Positions 1-6,978 of a stretch of 12,365 nucleotides of DNA are shown one piece after another. Below the pieces are notes generated by a model. The model ran no database searches. It had not been told where the DNA came from and was given only the letters and a program-made list of their open reading frames with translations. Each line of letters opens with the position of its first letter. The first letter of the stretch is position 1. The position numbers were made by a program, and so were the translations under genes. The stretch is from Selenomonadaceae bacterium (lineage in GTDB: Bacteria; Bacillota; Negativicutes; Selenomonadales; Selenomonadaceae). The stretch lies in assembly GCA_017390245.1 (NCBI GenBank), contig JAFPCE010000112.1, positions 1 to 12,365 on the forward strand, in the 5' to 3' direction.

Positions 1-1
1 A

Positions 2-538
2 GAGGATATTTTCAAGTGGGTGCAGTCATCGTCCAGAACCAGCTACTTTTTTAACAGACAGCAGCTTTGCTTTGGTAAAAATGAGGATGGCACCTTGAAT
101 AAGGACCTTTTGATAGTACCTGTTTTGAAGGTATTTGACGATATAATGATAAATGATACTGTGTCAAAACGGCGCTGGAACGGTCTGAACCTGGATGGCT
201 TTGGCGACCTGGTGGGAGTAGCTGAATATACAGAAATCAATCTCCAGACTAATGAAATATCTATCAGGCAGATTGATTATCTTGATTCGACTTGGACTAC
301 TATTGATACGGTAAAACCAGAGAGAACTGTGGCTTTGCAGGATTTGTCTGAGAAGAGCTTAGATTACAAGTTTTATGCCCGCATCATTGATTTTGCCAAG
401 CGCAATCAGGTAAAGCTGGGCAAAAGAACGGACAGCCAGCTGTCTGAGGAGGATTATATCAGCCTGTTAGGGGCACAGGAGCAGTATCGCAGCGAAAATA
501 AACCAGAGAAGCCAGAGGATAATGAGGACTTTTCTTAA
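2..538 (+). CDS. Unrecognised protein, 3' part (truncated by window start)
   Basis: The reading frame is open from the first bases of the window, so the true start lies upstream. A GTG at 20 exists but has no ribosome binding site that I can see, and the frame continues before it with residues EDIFKW. About 179 residues are visible, ending in TAA. The visible part is soluble, with alternating polar and hydrophobic stretches that suggest beta structure (for example the segment around LLIVPVLKVFDDIMI). It has no clear membrane segment and ends in a charged, Pro/Glu-rich tail that is probably disordered. I do not recognise the family and assign no function. It is followed after 32 bases by the DUF2225 gene on the same strand, so it is likely co-transcribed with that gene. 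Confidence 0.75.
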   Translation, partial: EDIFKWVQSSSRTSYFFNRQQLCFGKNEDGTLNKDLLIVPVLKVFDDIMINDTVSKRRWNGLNLDGFGDLVGVAEYTEINLQTNEISIRQIDYLDSTWTTIDTVKPERTVALQDLSEKSLDYKFYARIIDFAKRNQVKLGKRTDSQLSEEDYISLLGAQEQYRSENKPEKPEDNEDFS

Positions 539-570
539 AAAACTTCGAGAACAGAAAAGGAAATGATGAA

Positions 571-1266
571 ATGGCAAATGAACATACTTTTGTAGTGAAT
601 AAAAAATGTCCTGTATGTGGTATGGAAACACCGGTAATTAAGGTAAGGTCACGTTTAGCAACCTTAGGTGTAGACAATGACTATTGCTGCCATTACCGTG
701 GCATCAATCAGTATCTGTATCATATCTGGGTGTGCGAGCATTGCGGCTTTGCTGCTGATGAAAAGACATTTTTATCAGTGCTGCCTGAGCGCCACAAAAA
801 TGCAGTAAGTAAGTTTTTGCAGGAGAAAAAGGTTCATTTTATATTTAACGAGGAGAGAAGCGTTCCAGATGGACTGGCTTCTTTGCAGCTGGCGCTGTAC
901 TGCGCTGAGGCTATGAATACTTCTCTGGCCAGACAGGCCGGCATGACTTTGCGCATGGCCTGGATCTACCGCATGGAAAAGAATCAGGAAAAGGAAAGAG
1001 AGTACATGGAAAAGGCATTGCAGCTGTATGAGCGCTCTCTCTATACTGAACGCTATCCAATTGATAATCTGACAGATAATATGGTTATGTATCTGATAGG
1101 TGTTACATATTCCCGTCTGGGCAATAAAGAGATGGCTTCCCAGTTTATCAGCCGTCTCATCAGTGACCGCAGCCTGAAGGTGAACAACAGCAGCCTGTAC
1201 AAGGATGCTAAAACACTGTGGGAGGATTTGCGGGCAGAGCACAAAGAGGAGCAGAAGGAAAACTAA
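571..1266 (+). CDS. DUF2225 family protein (putative zinc-binding)
   Basis: This 231-residue protein matches the layout of DUF2225 proteins (my recognition, not a search). Near the N-terminus is a CPVCG knuckle (Cys13, Cys16), then a variable loop containing CCH (39-41), then a second knuckle VCEHCGFAA (Cys55, Cys58). Together these probably hold one zinc ion. The rest, about 90-220, is helical and resembles TPR-type repeats (tyrosine- and alanine-rich helices, YRMEKNQEKEREYMEKAL). The tail is Glu/Lys rich. The length is normal for the family. The ATG follows an AAAAGGA-like site with about 9 bases of spacing. The family has no established biochemical role that I know of. It sits inside a four-gene plus-strand run, 32 bases after one unrecognised gene and 46 bases before another. 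Confidence 0.85.
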   Translation: MANEHTFVVNKKCPVCGMETPVIKVRSRLATLGVDNDYCCHYRGINQYLYHIWVCEHCGFAADEKTFLSVLPERHKNAVSKFLQEKKVHFIFNEERSVPDGLASLQLALYCAEAMNTSLARQAGMTLRMAWIYRMEKNQEKEREYMEKALQLYERSLYTERYPIDNLTDNMVMYLIGVTYSRLGNKEMASQFISRLISDRSLKVNNSSLYKDAKTLWEDLRAEHKEEQKEN

Positions 1267-1312
1267 GTATATAATTACGGCATAGGTAAGGCAAGACAAG
1301 GGTGAAGTACAG

Positions 1313-1984
1313 ATGGATATGCCAGCAGCGATAATCGAATATTTTCCTGGTATTACCTGGGGACAGGTAAGTGAAGTGGTGGAGGACTACGGTCCAGTGA
1401 TTCAGGTTTTGCAGCATACCTGGAGCCATCAGACCTTTCAGGAGATTATGCAGGGACAGGTGACTGTCCCTGATGAGGTTTTAAATAATGCTATTGCAGA
1501 ATGTATCAGTGATAAGGATGCTATTAACAGTCTGGAGGTTCATTCTAAGGAAAATGGCAGGCTGGAAATAAAGGCTGATACAAAAAAGATAGGTAGGATT
1601 GAGCTTTCTGGCAATATTGAGGAATTTGTCCACAATAAGGATAAGTCATCTGTTACCTATCGTGTCAGGGAAAGAGCTCTGAAGGACCACGGACTGGCCT
1701 CCTGGTTCTTTTCCAGAATTTCTTTATCCATGGCCCAGAAGCTTTTTGGCAAGCTGGATTTTGGTGATAATCTGCCAGTCAGCGTTAAGGGCAATCACGT
1801 AACGGTGGATTTTTCTGAGGCTATAAAAAATTCCCAGCTGGGTACTACTAAGCTGGAGGGCTATAGCATCAGCGATATGGTGGAGGTACAGGAAGCCGTG
1901 CCTCATGATGGTTATATTACCTTGAAGACTAAATTGAATATTCCAGATGAGATTAAGACCATGGTGTTGAATGTTTTGCAGTAA
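1313..1984 (+). CDS. Unrecognised conserved-looking protein, 223 aa
   Basis: I cannot name the family. The ATG at 1313 lies behind AAGGGTGA (about 1298-1305); a second ATG at 1319 is an alternative start two codons later. The N-terminal 60 residues look helical. From about residue 70 to the end, alternating short hydrophobic and charged stretches (GRLEIKADTKKIGRIELSGNI, then LPVSVKGNHVTVDFSEAI, then YITLKTKLNIP) suggest a beta-rich fold, such as a lipid- or ligand-binding sandwich. That structural idea is inference only. There is no signal peptide or membrane segment. Its stop codon is only 12 bases before the DUF4127 start, which argues for translational coupling with that gene. Codon use resembles the neighbours, so it is probably a real gene and not recently acquired. 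Confidence 0.8.
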   Translation: MDMPAAIIEYFPGITWGQVSEVVEDYGPVIQVLQHTWSHQTFQEIMQGQVTVPDEVLNNAIAECISDKDAINSLEVHSKENGRLEIKADTKKIGRIELSGNIEEFVHNKDKSSVTYRVRERALKDHGLASWFFSRISLSMAQKLFGKLDFGDNLPVSVKGNHVTVDFSEAIKNSQLGTTKLEGYSISDMVEVQEAVPHDGYITLKTKLNIPDEIKTMVLNVLQ

Positions 1985-1996
1985 TTGAGGTGCGAA

Positions 1997-3610
1997 ATGA
2001 TTAAGATAAGACGGATAATGGTGGCAGCTTTGTGCTGCATGGCTATGATGGTTTCTGCCATGACAGAGGCTGCAGATAAAATAGTGTTTATTCCTCAGGA
2101 TAATAGGCCAATATCTGATGAACAAACTGTGGATACCATTAAGCAGCTAGGATATGAGGTTATTGTGCCACCAGATGAGCTTTTAGGCAGCCGGGACAAT
2201 CTGGGTAATCCAGATAAGCTGTGGAACTGGTTAGAAGAATCTACAACAGTGCCAAAGAAGAAAAAGAAACCGCCTTATAAGACTATTCCTGGCATTAAAG
2301 CCGTGGTGCTGTCTGGAGATTCCATGATTTATGGCAGCCTGGTAGGTTCCCGGAAGCACAGTATTACTCAGGAAAAGCTCATGGAGCGGGTAGCAAGATT
2401 CCAGGAGTTTAAGGATAATCATCCTGATGTCAAATTATACGTATTTTCGTCTATTATGCGTACACCTAGAACTGGTGAGGCTGCTGGTACAGAAGAGCCT
2501 AGCTATTATTTAAGCTATGGTGCAGATATTTTCCGATATACTGCCCTGAAGGATAAGGATGAGATGGAAGGCCTTACCAAACGGGAGAAAAAGGAAATAA
2601 AATTTTTAGAGGATTTGATTCCGCCAGCAGCTATTGATGACTGGATGAGCCGCCGTACTAAAAATTTTGCTGTTAACAAGGCTATGATTGATCTGGCGAA
2701 AAAGGATGTATTTTCCTATTTCTGCCTGGGCAGGGATGATAATGCCCCATACTCCCAGACTCATAAGGAGAGCCGTTATTTGACAGCTTATGGCAAAAGC
2801 TTAGGCAGGACTAAATTTAATAACATGGCTGGCATTGATGAGTTTGGCATGCTGCTATTAACCAGAGCAGTCCATGATATTGAGCACACTATGCCATTTG
2901 TTTACGTTAAATACAACTGGGGTGAAGGCCCTGATGTTGTTCCATCCTTTTCTGATGAGGCTATCGATAAGACCATCCGCTCCCATATCATCATGGCAGG
3001 GGGCATGTATGTTACCATTCCGGACAGAGCTGATTTGGTATTGCTGGTAAATACCAATCCAGGTGGTGAAACCTTTGAGGCTAACTGGGCTGATAATGAC
3101 AGAAAGCCAAAGGCTGGTAGTACCTATTTTGCCAATATGGTGGCAGAGGAACTGAAACACGGTAAAGCTGTGGGCATTGCTGATATTGCCTATGCTAATG
3201 GTTCAGATAATGCCTTAATGGAAATTCTGAAGGAAAAGAAGCTGCTTTTCAGGCTGAATGCTTATTCTGGCTGGAATACTGCCACTAACAGTTCAGGCTT
3301 TGTACTGGGCCAGGGCATGCTGTCCATCCAGATGACTCCAGAAAGCAGGAAACGCCTGCTGTATACCAGACTGCTGGATGACTGGGCATATCAGGCCAAT
3401 GTGCGCCAGATAGTAGCTGAGAAGCTGTCATATCTGCCAGGTGAAGGCGATTACGGCAGCCTGAACGGAAAAACAGAAGCAGCAGCTCAGTATGCAGAGC
3501 GGTTTATGCAGAACTTCGCAGACTTTAACCTGCCAGCTTTTGTTGACGTTAATACCATCAAGGTAAGCTTCCCATGGAAGCGCATGTTTGAATGCAGAGT
3601 TAAATTTTAA
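1997..3610 (+). CDS. DUF4127 family protein with signal peptide
   Basis: The product is 537 residues. I chose the ATG at 1997 because GAGGTG lies four bases upstream; the frame is also open from a TTG at 1985, but that codon overlaps the ribosome binding site. Residues 1-25 form a classic signal peptide: MIKIRR, a hydrophobic core, and a likely cut after TEA before ADK. The mature protein should therefore be exported. Recognisable DUF4127 blocks are PQDNRP (33-38), SGDSMIYGSLVGSR (106-119), GRDDNAPYSQTH (245-256), GIDEFGMLLLTR (279-290), NTNPGG (352-357), ADIAYANGSDNAL (395-407) and NAYSGWNTATNSSG (421-434). The many conserved Asp, Arg, His and Asn residues look like an active site, but I know of no proven activity. 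A short Lys run (87-91) is a local insertion. It is the last gene before a strong terminator. Confidence 0.88.
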   Translation: MIKIRRIMVAALCCMAMMVSAMTEAADKIVFIPQDNRPISDEQTVDTIKQLGYEVIVPPDELLGSRDNLGNPDKLWNWLEESTTVPKKKKKPPYKTIPGIKAVVLSGDSMIYGSLVGSRKHSITQEKLMERVARFQEFKDNHPDVKLYVFSSIMRTPRTGEAAGTEEPSYYLSYGADIFRYTALKDKDEMEGLTKREKKEIKFLEDLIPPAAIDDWMSRRTKNFAVNKAMIDLAKKDVFSYFCLGRDDNAPYSQTHKESRYLTAYGKSLGRTKFNNMAGIDEFGMLLLTRAVHDIEHTMPFVYVKYNWGEGPDVVPSFSDEAIDKTIRSHIIMAGGMYVTIPDRADLVLLVNTNPGGETFEANWADNDRKPKAGSTYFANMVAEELKHGKAVGIADIAYANGSDNALMEILKEKKLLFRLNAYSGWNTATNSSGFVLGQGMLSIQMTPESRKRLLYTRLLDDWAYQANVRQIVAEKLSYLPGEGDYGSLNGKTEAAAQYAERFMQNFADFNLPAFVDVNTIKVSFPWKRMFECRVKF

Positions 3611-3622
3611 TAATTTTGATAC

Positions 3623-3658
3623 AAAAAAGCCAGGGTGCTATTAAGCACTCTGGCTTTT
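3623..3658. terminator. Bidirectional intrinsic terminator between DUF4127 gene and serC
   Basis: The left arm 3625-3639 (AAAAGCCAGGGTGCT) pairs with 3644-3658 (AGCACTCTGGCTTTT) over 15 positions, with one G-T wobble and a four-base ATTA loop. The A run on the left and T run on the right supply a U tract for transcripts from either side. It lies 14 bases after the DUF4127 stop and 21 bases after the serC stop, so it should end both convergent transcripts. Confidence 0.93.
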
Positions 3659-3679
3659 AAACTTTCAGATATGATATTA

Positions 3680-4783
3680 TCAGCTGTTAGCCTTGCGGAA
3701 CTTTTCCATAAAGTCAGCCAGACATTCGCAGCCTTCATAAGGCATGGCATTGTAGATGGAAGTGCGCATACCGCCTACAGAACGATGGCCCTTGACACCG
3801 CTGAGCTTATGCTCCAGTGCCTCTGCTACGAACTTTGCTTCTAGTTCTTCAGATGGCAGGCGGAAGGTGACATTCATGAAGGAGCGGCTGTCCTTATCCG
3901 CATGGCCTATGTAGAAGCCGTTGCTGTTATCGATGGCGTCATATACCAGAGAAGCCTTTTTCTTGTTGCGTTCAGCCATAACAGCCAGACCGCCCTGCTG
4001 CTTTAACCAGCTAGCAACCTTGCCTACCATGTAGATGGAGAAGGCAGGAGGTGTATTGTACAGGGAATTCTTTTTGTAGAAGGTATCATACTTCAGCATA
4101 GTTGGCAGATTTTCCGGACTCTTTTCTAAAAGGGAGCGTCTGCCAATGACTACAACTACACCAGCAGGGCCCAGGTTCTTCTGGACACCAGCATAAATCA
4201 GGCTGAATTTGGAGAAGTCCATAGGACGGGAAAGAATATCAGAGGACATATCAGCAATCAGCGGAACATCTCCAGTCTCTGGAATGTAGTGATATTCTGT
4301 ACCATAAATGGTGTTGTTGTAGCATACATGGAGATATGCTGCATCGTCGCTGAGCTTTATCTCATCCTGCGTTGGTATGTGCTTGAAGTTAACGTCCTTG
4401 CTGGAAGCGGCCACATAGCCCACACCCATTTTCTCAGCTTCCTTGTATGCCTTGGTGGCAAAGCTGCCAGAGAGAATATAGTTACCACGCTTTTCTGCAG
4501 AGGCAAAGTTCATTGGAATCATGTCAAACTGCATGCTGGCACCGCCCTGGATGAACAGCACCTCATAGTCATCACCTAAGCCCATCAGCTCTAAAATATC
4601 AGCCTTTGCCTGATTGTGCACTGCATCATAGGCTTTAGCACGGTGGCTGATTTCCAGAATGGACATGCCAGTATTCTGGAAGTTAAGAAATTCAGCCTGA
4701 GCTTCCTTCAGAACCTCTAAAGGCAGAGTGGAAGGACCAGGATTAAAGTTATAAACGCGGTTAGCTTCTAAAGTTGTTGCCAA
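3680..4783 (-). CDS. serC: Phosphoserine aminotransferase
   Basis: SerC is a cytosolic, PLP-dependent class V aminotransferase. It converts 3-phosphohydroxypyruvate and glutamate into O-phosphoserine and 2-oxoglutarate, the second step of serine synthesis. The 367-residue product starts with the family hallmark VYNFNPGPSTLP. It also has FIQGGASMQF in the cofactor-binding region, ADMSSDILSRP, the PLP-lysine motif GVQKNLGPAG (Lys about 202) and the C-terminal block VGGMRTSIYNAMPYEG. I place the start at a TTG (complement of 4781-4783), because AAGGAGG lies eight bases upstream. The frame runs on to an ATG at 4822, but that codon has no ribosome binding site and would add 13 residues that SerC proteins lack. 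It is divergent from serA with its own promoter. I see no T-box in its roughly 50-base leader. Confidence 0.97.
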   Translation of the reverse strand: MATTLEANRVYNFNPGPSTLPLEVLKEAQAEFLNFQNTGMSILEISHRAKAYDAVHNQAKADILELMGLGDDYEVLFIQGGASMQFDMIPMNFASAEKRGNYILSGSFATKAYKEAEKMGVGYVAASSKDVNFKHIPTQDEIKLSDDAAYLHVCYNNTIYGTEYHYIPETGDVPLIADMSSDILSRPMDFSKFSLIYAGVQKNLGPAGVVVVIGRRSLLEKSPENLPTMLKYDTFYKKNSLYNTPPAFSIYMVGKVASWLKQQGGLAVMAERNKKKASLVYDAIDNSNGFYIGHADKDSRSFMNVTFRLPSEELEAKFVAEALEHKLSGVKGHRSVGGMRTSIYNAMPYEGCECLADFMEKFRKANS

Positions 4784-4791
4784 GGAAAAAA

Positions 4792-4798
4792 CCTCCTT
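4792..4798 (-). promoter_or_regulatory. Ribosome binding site deciding the serC TTG start
   Basis: On the minus strand this reads AAGGAGG, a full Shine-Dalgarno match, followed by eight bases and then TTG. This is the main reason for choosing the TTG over the upstream in-frame ATG at 4822, which has no such site. Confidence 0.88.
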
Positions 4799-4843
4799 CA
4801 AAAAAGCAAAAATATAAATCATAAGGAAATTGATTTAGTGACT

Positions 4844-4873
4844 ATTCTACAACGATAATTTACAAAACGTCAA
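4844..4873 (-). promoter_or_regulatory. Predicted sigma-A promoter for serC
   Basis: On the minus strand, TTGACG (complement of 4868-4873) and TAGAAT (complement of 4844-4849) are separated by 18 bases. Transcription would start near 4837, giving a leader of about 50 bases. The sequence upstream of the -35 element is very AT rich, as expected for an UP-like element. This is a prediction from consensus only. Confidence 0.65.
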
Positions 4874-4919
4874 GAAAATATGTTAAAAATTTTAAATTTT
4901 GTTTTTCTGAAAAATACAC

Positions 4920-4948
4920 TTGATTTTTACTGATGTATAGCATATAAT
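4920..4948 (+). promoter_or_regulatory. Predicted sigma-A promoter for the serA T-box leader
   Basis: TTGATT (4920-4925) and a perfect TATAAT (4943-4948) are separated by 17 bases. The expected transcription start near 4955 lies about 20 bases before the first helix of the T-box, which fits a T-box transcript well. The AT tract at 4885-4910 could act as an UP element. Confidence 0.82.
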
Positions 4949-4974
4949 ACCAATATCAAATTTCACAAATTTAA

Positions 4975-5191
4975 CTCAGTGAAGAGGATTAAGCTATTTA
5001 TCCGTTATGCAGAGAGCTGGTGGCAGGTGTGAACCAGCAGAGGAAATATAGCAGTTCCACCTTGGAGAGGCTGGCGATGAGTCAGACGGGATAGCCCGAT
5101 AAAGCATAACGAGTTGTGCATAGCACGATTTGGGTGGTACCGTGGAGTGTTTAAGCTGCTTCGCCCCAATGTATGGGGCGGAGCTTTTTTT
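4975..5191 (+). promoter_or_regulatory. T-box riboswitch, predicted serine-specific (specifier UCC), controlling serA
   Basis: The leader senses uncharged tRNA and permits read-through into serA. Stem I runs from CTC (4975-4977) pairing GAG (5065-5067) through a GTGA kink-turn-like element. A helix follows at 4993-5003 with 5042-5052 (two mismatches), then an apical helix GCTGGT (5016-5021) with ACCAGC (5033-5038) enclosing the conserved GGCAGGTGTGA loop. The specifier is TCC (5056-5058): it lies 17 bases after the apical helix and just before ACCTTGGAG, which matches the layout I recall for the Bacillus glyQS leader. Stem II is 5071-5075 with 5081-5085; IIA/B is CGGG/CCCG (5087-5098); stem III is 5104-5109 with 5114-5119. 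The antiterminator pairs 5130-5134 with 5165-5169 and 5142-5147 with 5159-5164, leaving the seven-base bulge TGGTACC. The T-box sequence itself is TGGGTGGTACCGTGG (5131-5145). Confidence 0.95.
5158..5191 (+). terminator. Regulated intrinsic terminator of the serA T-box
   Basis: GCTTCGCCCC (5158-5167) pairs with GGGGCGGAGC (5175-5184) over ten positions including one wobble, with loop AATGTAT and a seven-T run. The left arm is the same sequence used by the antiterminator (5159-5169), so the two structures exclude each other. This is how the T-box switches serA off when tRNA-Ser is charged. Confidence 0.95.
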
Positions 5192-5211
5192 ATTATTAGG
5201 AGGCAGAAAGC

Positions 5212-6795
5212 ATGAAGGTTTTAATAGCAGATGGTGTATCTCAGACAGCAGTAGACATTTTGAAGGATGATTTTGAATGTGTAATTAAGGACAAACTTCC
5301 AGCTGAAGAATTGCTGGAGAATATTCCTGATTTTGATGCATTGATTGTGCGTTCTGCTTCTAAAGTAACTGCTGAGGTTATTGAGGCAGCTAAGAATTTA
5401 AAGATTATTGGCCGTGCTGGTGTTGGCGTTGATAATATTGATGTGGCAGCAGCTACTGCTAAGGGCATTGTGGTTATTAATTCTCCAGGTGGCAATACCA
5501 ACGCAGCTACTGAGCACAGCTTTGCTATGATGCTGGCTATGGCCCGTCATATTCCTGTAGCTAATGAAACTCTGCAGAAGGGTGAATGGAACCGCAAGCA
5601 GTACACCGGCGTGGAATTAAAGGGCAAGACCCTGGGTGTTATCGGCATGGGACGTATTGGCAGCGGCGTAGCCAAGAGAGCTTTAGCCTTTGACATGAAG
5701 GTTATTGGCTATGATCCTTATATTAACGAAGAGCGCTGCCGTGATATGGGTGTTACCGTTGGTACCTTTGATGATGTTATTGCCCAGGCTGATTTCATCA
5801 CTGTACACATGCCATTAACCGATACCACCAGAGGCATGATTAACAAGGAAGTTATGGCTAAGATGAAAAAGGGTGTCCGCCTGATAAACTGCGCCCGTGG
5901 CGGTATCATTGATGAAGCTGACCTCCGGGAAGCAGTACTGTCTGGCCAGGTGGCTGGAGCAGCTGTGGATGTATTTACCAGCGAGCCTATTCCTGCAGAT
6001 CATCCGCTGTTAGGCGTTAAGGGCATTTATGTTACTCCTCATCTTGGCGCATCTACTGTGGAGGCTCAGGTGGGTGTAGCTGTAGATGTAGCAGAGGGCA
6101 TCAAGGCAGCACTGCATGGTGAGCCTGTTATGACTGCCGTTAATATGGCTCCTGTTTCCAAGCAGGTTATGAATGTGATTTCTCCATATTTCGATTTGGC
6201 AGAGCGTCTTGGCTGTGCTGTAAGAGCACTGGCTGATGGAGCTGTGAAGAAGCTGGAGATTACCTATAATGGCGAGATTGCAGATGTCAATACCAAGATG
6301 ATTACTACTGCAGTAACCAAGGGCCTCTTAGATGCTGAGATGGATAAGAGTGTTAACTATGTTAATGCCCCTAGCCTGGCTAAGGAACGCGGTCTGAAGG
6401 TCAGTGAGATTAAGGACAAGGATACAGAGCTCTTTGCTAACATCATTACCGTTACCGCTTATGCAGGCAAGGGCCAGGTTAGTGTACAGGGGACTCTCTT
6501 TGGTGAGAATGGCCGCATTATCAAGATTAACAACAATCGTGTTGACCTGGCACCAAAGGATTGCATCTTGATCTGTCCTCATATTAACAGACCTGGTGTG
6601 GTTGGCCAGGTTGGTTCTATTATGGGTGCTGCTGGCGTTAATATTTCCGGCATGCAGGTTGCTACCACTGAGGTGGAAGGCACCAGCCTGATGATTCTGA
6701 CCTTGGACAAGGATGTACCAAAGAGTGTTGTTAATTTAATTACCTCTATGGATGGAATTTTCGGCGCGAAGGTAATTATTTTCGACCAGAATTAA
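5212..6795 (+). CDS. serA: D-3-phosphoglycerate dehydrogenase, ACT-domain type
   Basis: SerA oxidises 3-phosphoglycerate to 3-phosphohydroxypyruvate with NAD+, the committed step of serine synthesis, in the cytosol. The 527 residues match the long form of the family (Bacillus and Mycobacterium type). The substrate-binding and Rossmann halves (1-300) carry GRAGVGVDNID (67-77), the NAD motif VIGMGRIG (143-150) and the expected catalytic residues Arg229 (CARGG), Glu258 and His277 (TPHLG). An intervening domain (about 305-445) is followed by a C-terminal ACT domain (about 455-527, CPHINRPGVVGQVGSIMG) that usually gives feedback inhibition by serine. ATG follows AGGAGG with eight bases of spacing. 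Expression should be set by the upstream T-box. A hairpin and a new promoter follow, so serA is probably transcribed alone. Confidence 0.98.
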   Translation: MKVLIADGVSQTAVDILKDDFECVIKDKLPAEELLENIPDFDALIVRSASKVTAEVIEAAKNLKIIGRAGVGVDNIDVAAATAKGIVVINSPGGNTNAATEHSFAMMLAMARHIPVANETLQKGEWNRKQYTGVELKGKTLGVIGMGRIGSGVAKRALAFDMKVIGYDPYINEERCRDMGVTVGTFDDVIAQADFITVHMPLTDTTRGMINKEVMAKMKKGVRLINCARGGIIDEADLREAVLSGQVAGAAVDVFTSEPIPADHPLLGVKGIYVTPHLGASTVEAQVGVAVDVAEGIKAALHGEPVMTAVNMAPVSKQVMNVISPYFDLAERLGCAVRALADGAVKKLEITYNGEIADVNTKMITTAVTKGLLDAEMDKSVNYVNAPSLAKERGLKVSEIKDKDTELFANIITVTAYAGKGQVSVQGTLFGENGRIIKINNNRVDLAPKDCILICPHINRPGVVGQVGSIMGAAGVNISGMQVATTEVEGTSLMILTLDKDVPKSVVNLITSMDGIFGAKVIIFDQN

Positions 6796-6825
6796 GTCAT
6801 ATTTTTACATCTATATATAATAGAA

Positions 6826-6870
6826 GGAAATGTCATCAAAATGATTTTTGGTGGCATTTTCGTTTGCTTA
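6826..6870 (+). terminator. Probable terminator after serA
   Basis: GGAAATGTCATC (6826-6837) pairs with GGTGGCATTTTC (6850-6861) over 12 positions, three of them G-T wobbles, around a 12-base loop. A T-rich stretch follows. The stem is AT rich and the T run is partly inside it, so it is weaker than the other terminators here. Its position 30 bases after serA and before the yaaR promoter supports the call. Confidence 0.5.
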
Positions 6871-6888
6871 TTTCTATAGGCAGCTATG

Positions 6889-6917
6889 TTGCACAAAAAC
6901 TAGAAAACTACTATAAT
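6889..6917 (+). promoter_or_regulatory. Predicted sigma-A promoter of the yaaR-holB-ricT-rsmI-metG operon
   Basis: TTGCAC (6889-6894) and a perfect TATAAT (6912-6917) are separated by 17 bases. The predicted start near 6924 gives a leader of about 55 bases before yaaR. A weaker second pair, TTGGAT (6923-6928) and TATATT (6945-6950) with 16 bases between, could act as a tandem promoter. No other obvious promoter appears before metG, so this one probably serves the whole cluster. Confidence 0.78.
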
Positions 6918-6978
6918 TTATATTGGATATTTTATAAGTAAAAATATATTTTCTTTTGGAAAGAAATGGTGAAGCTAT

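Noticed and set aside
1270..1275. TATAAT in the gap between the DUF2225 gene and the next gene
   Set aside because: No -35-like hexamer lies 16-18 bases upstream, and the gap is short inside a same-strand gene run, so I do not call an internal promoter.
775..1299. Long minus-strand open frame opposite the DUF2225 gene
   Set aside because: It is a shadow of a well-supported gene with conserved cysteine motifs, has no ribosome binding site that I can see, and gives low-complexity Leu/His/Ile-rich protein.
3635..3844. Plus-strand 69-codon open frame opposite the 3' end of serC
   Set aside because: It starts inside the bidirectional terminator and lies antisense to the conserved SerC C-terminus.
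4886..4900. Perfect AT-only inverted repeat (arms AAAATTT and AAATTTT) between the serC and serA -35 elements
   Set aside because: Its A/T-only composition makes a palindrome likely by chance; it is better read as AT-rich UP-element-like DNA than as an operator.
6816..6821. TATAAT just after serA
   Set aside because: No matching -35 element is present, and it lies before a probable terminator; the promoter at 6889-6917 is far better.
6841..6879. Tiny hydrophobic 12-codon open frame in the serA-yaaR gap
   Set aside because: There is no ribosome binding site, and the sequence is explained by the probable terminator hairpin.
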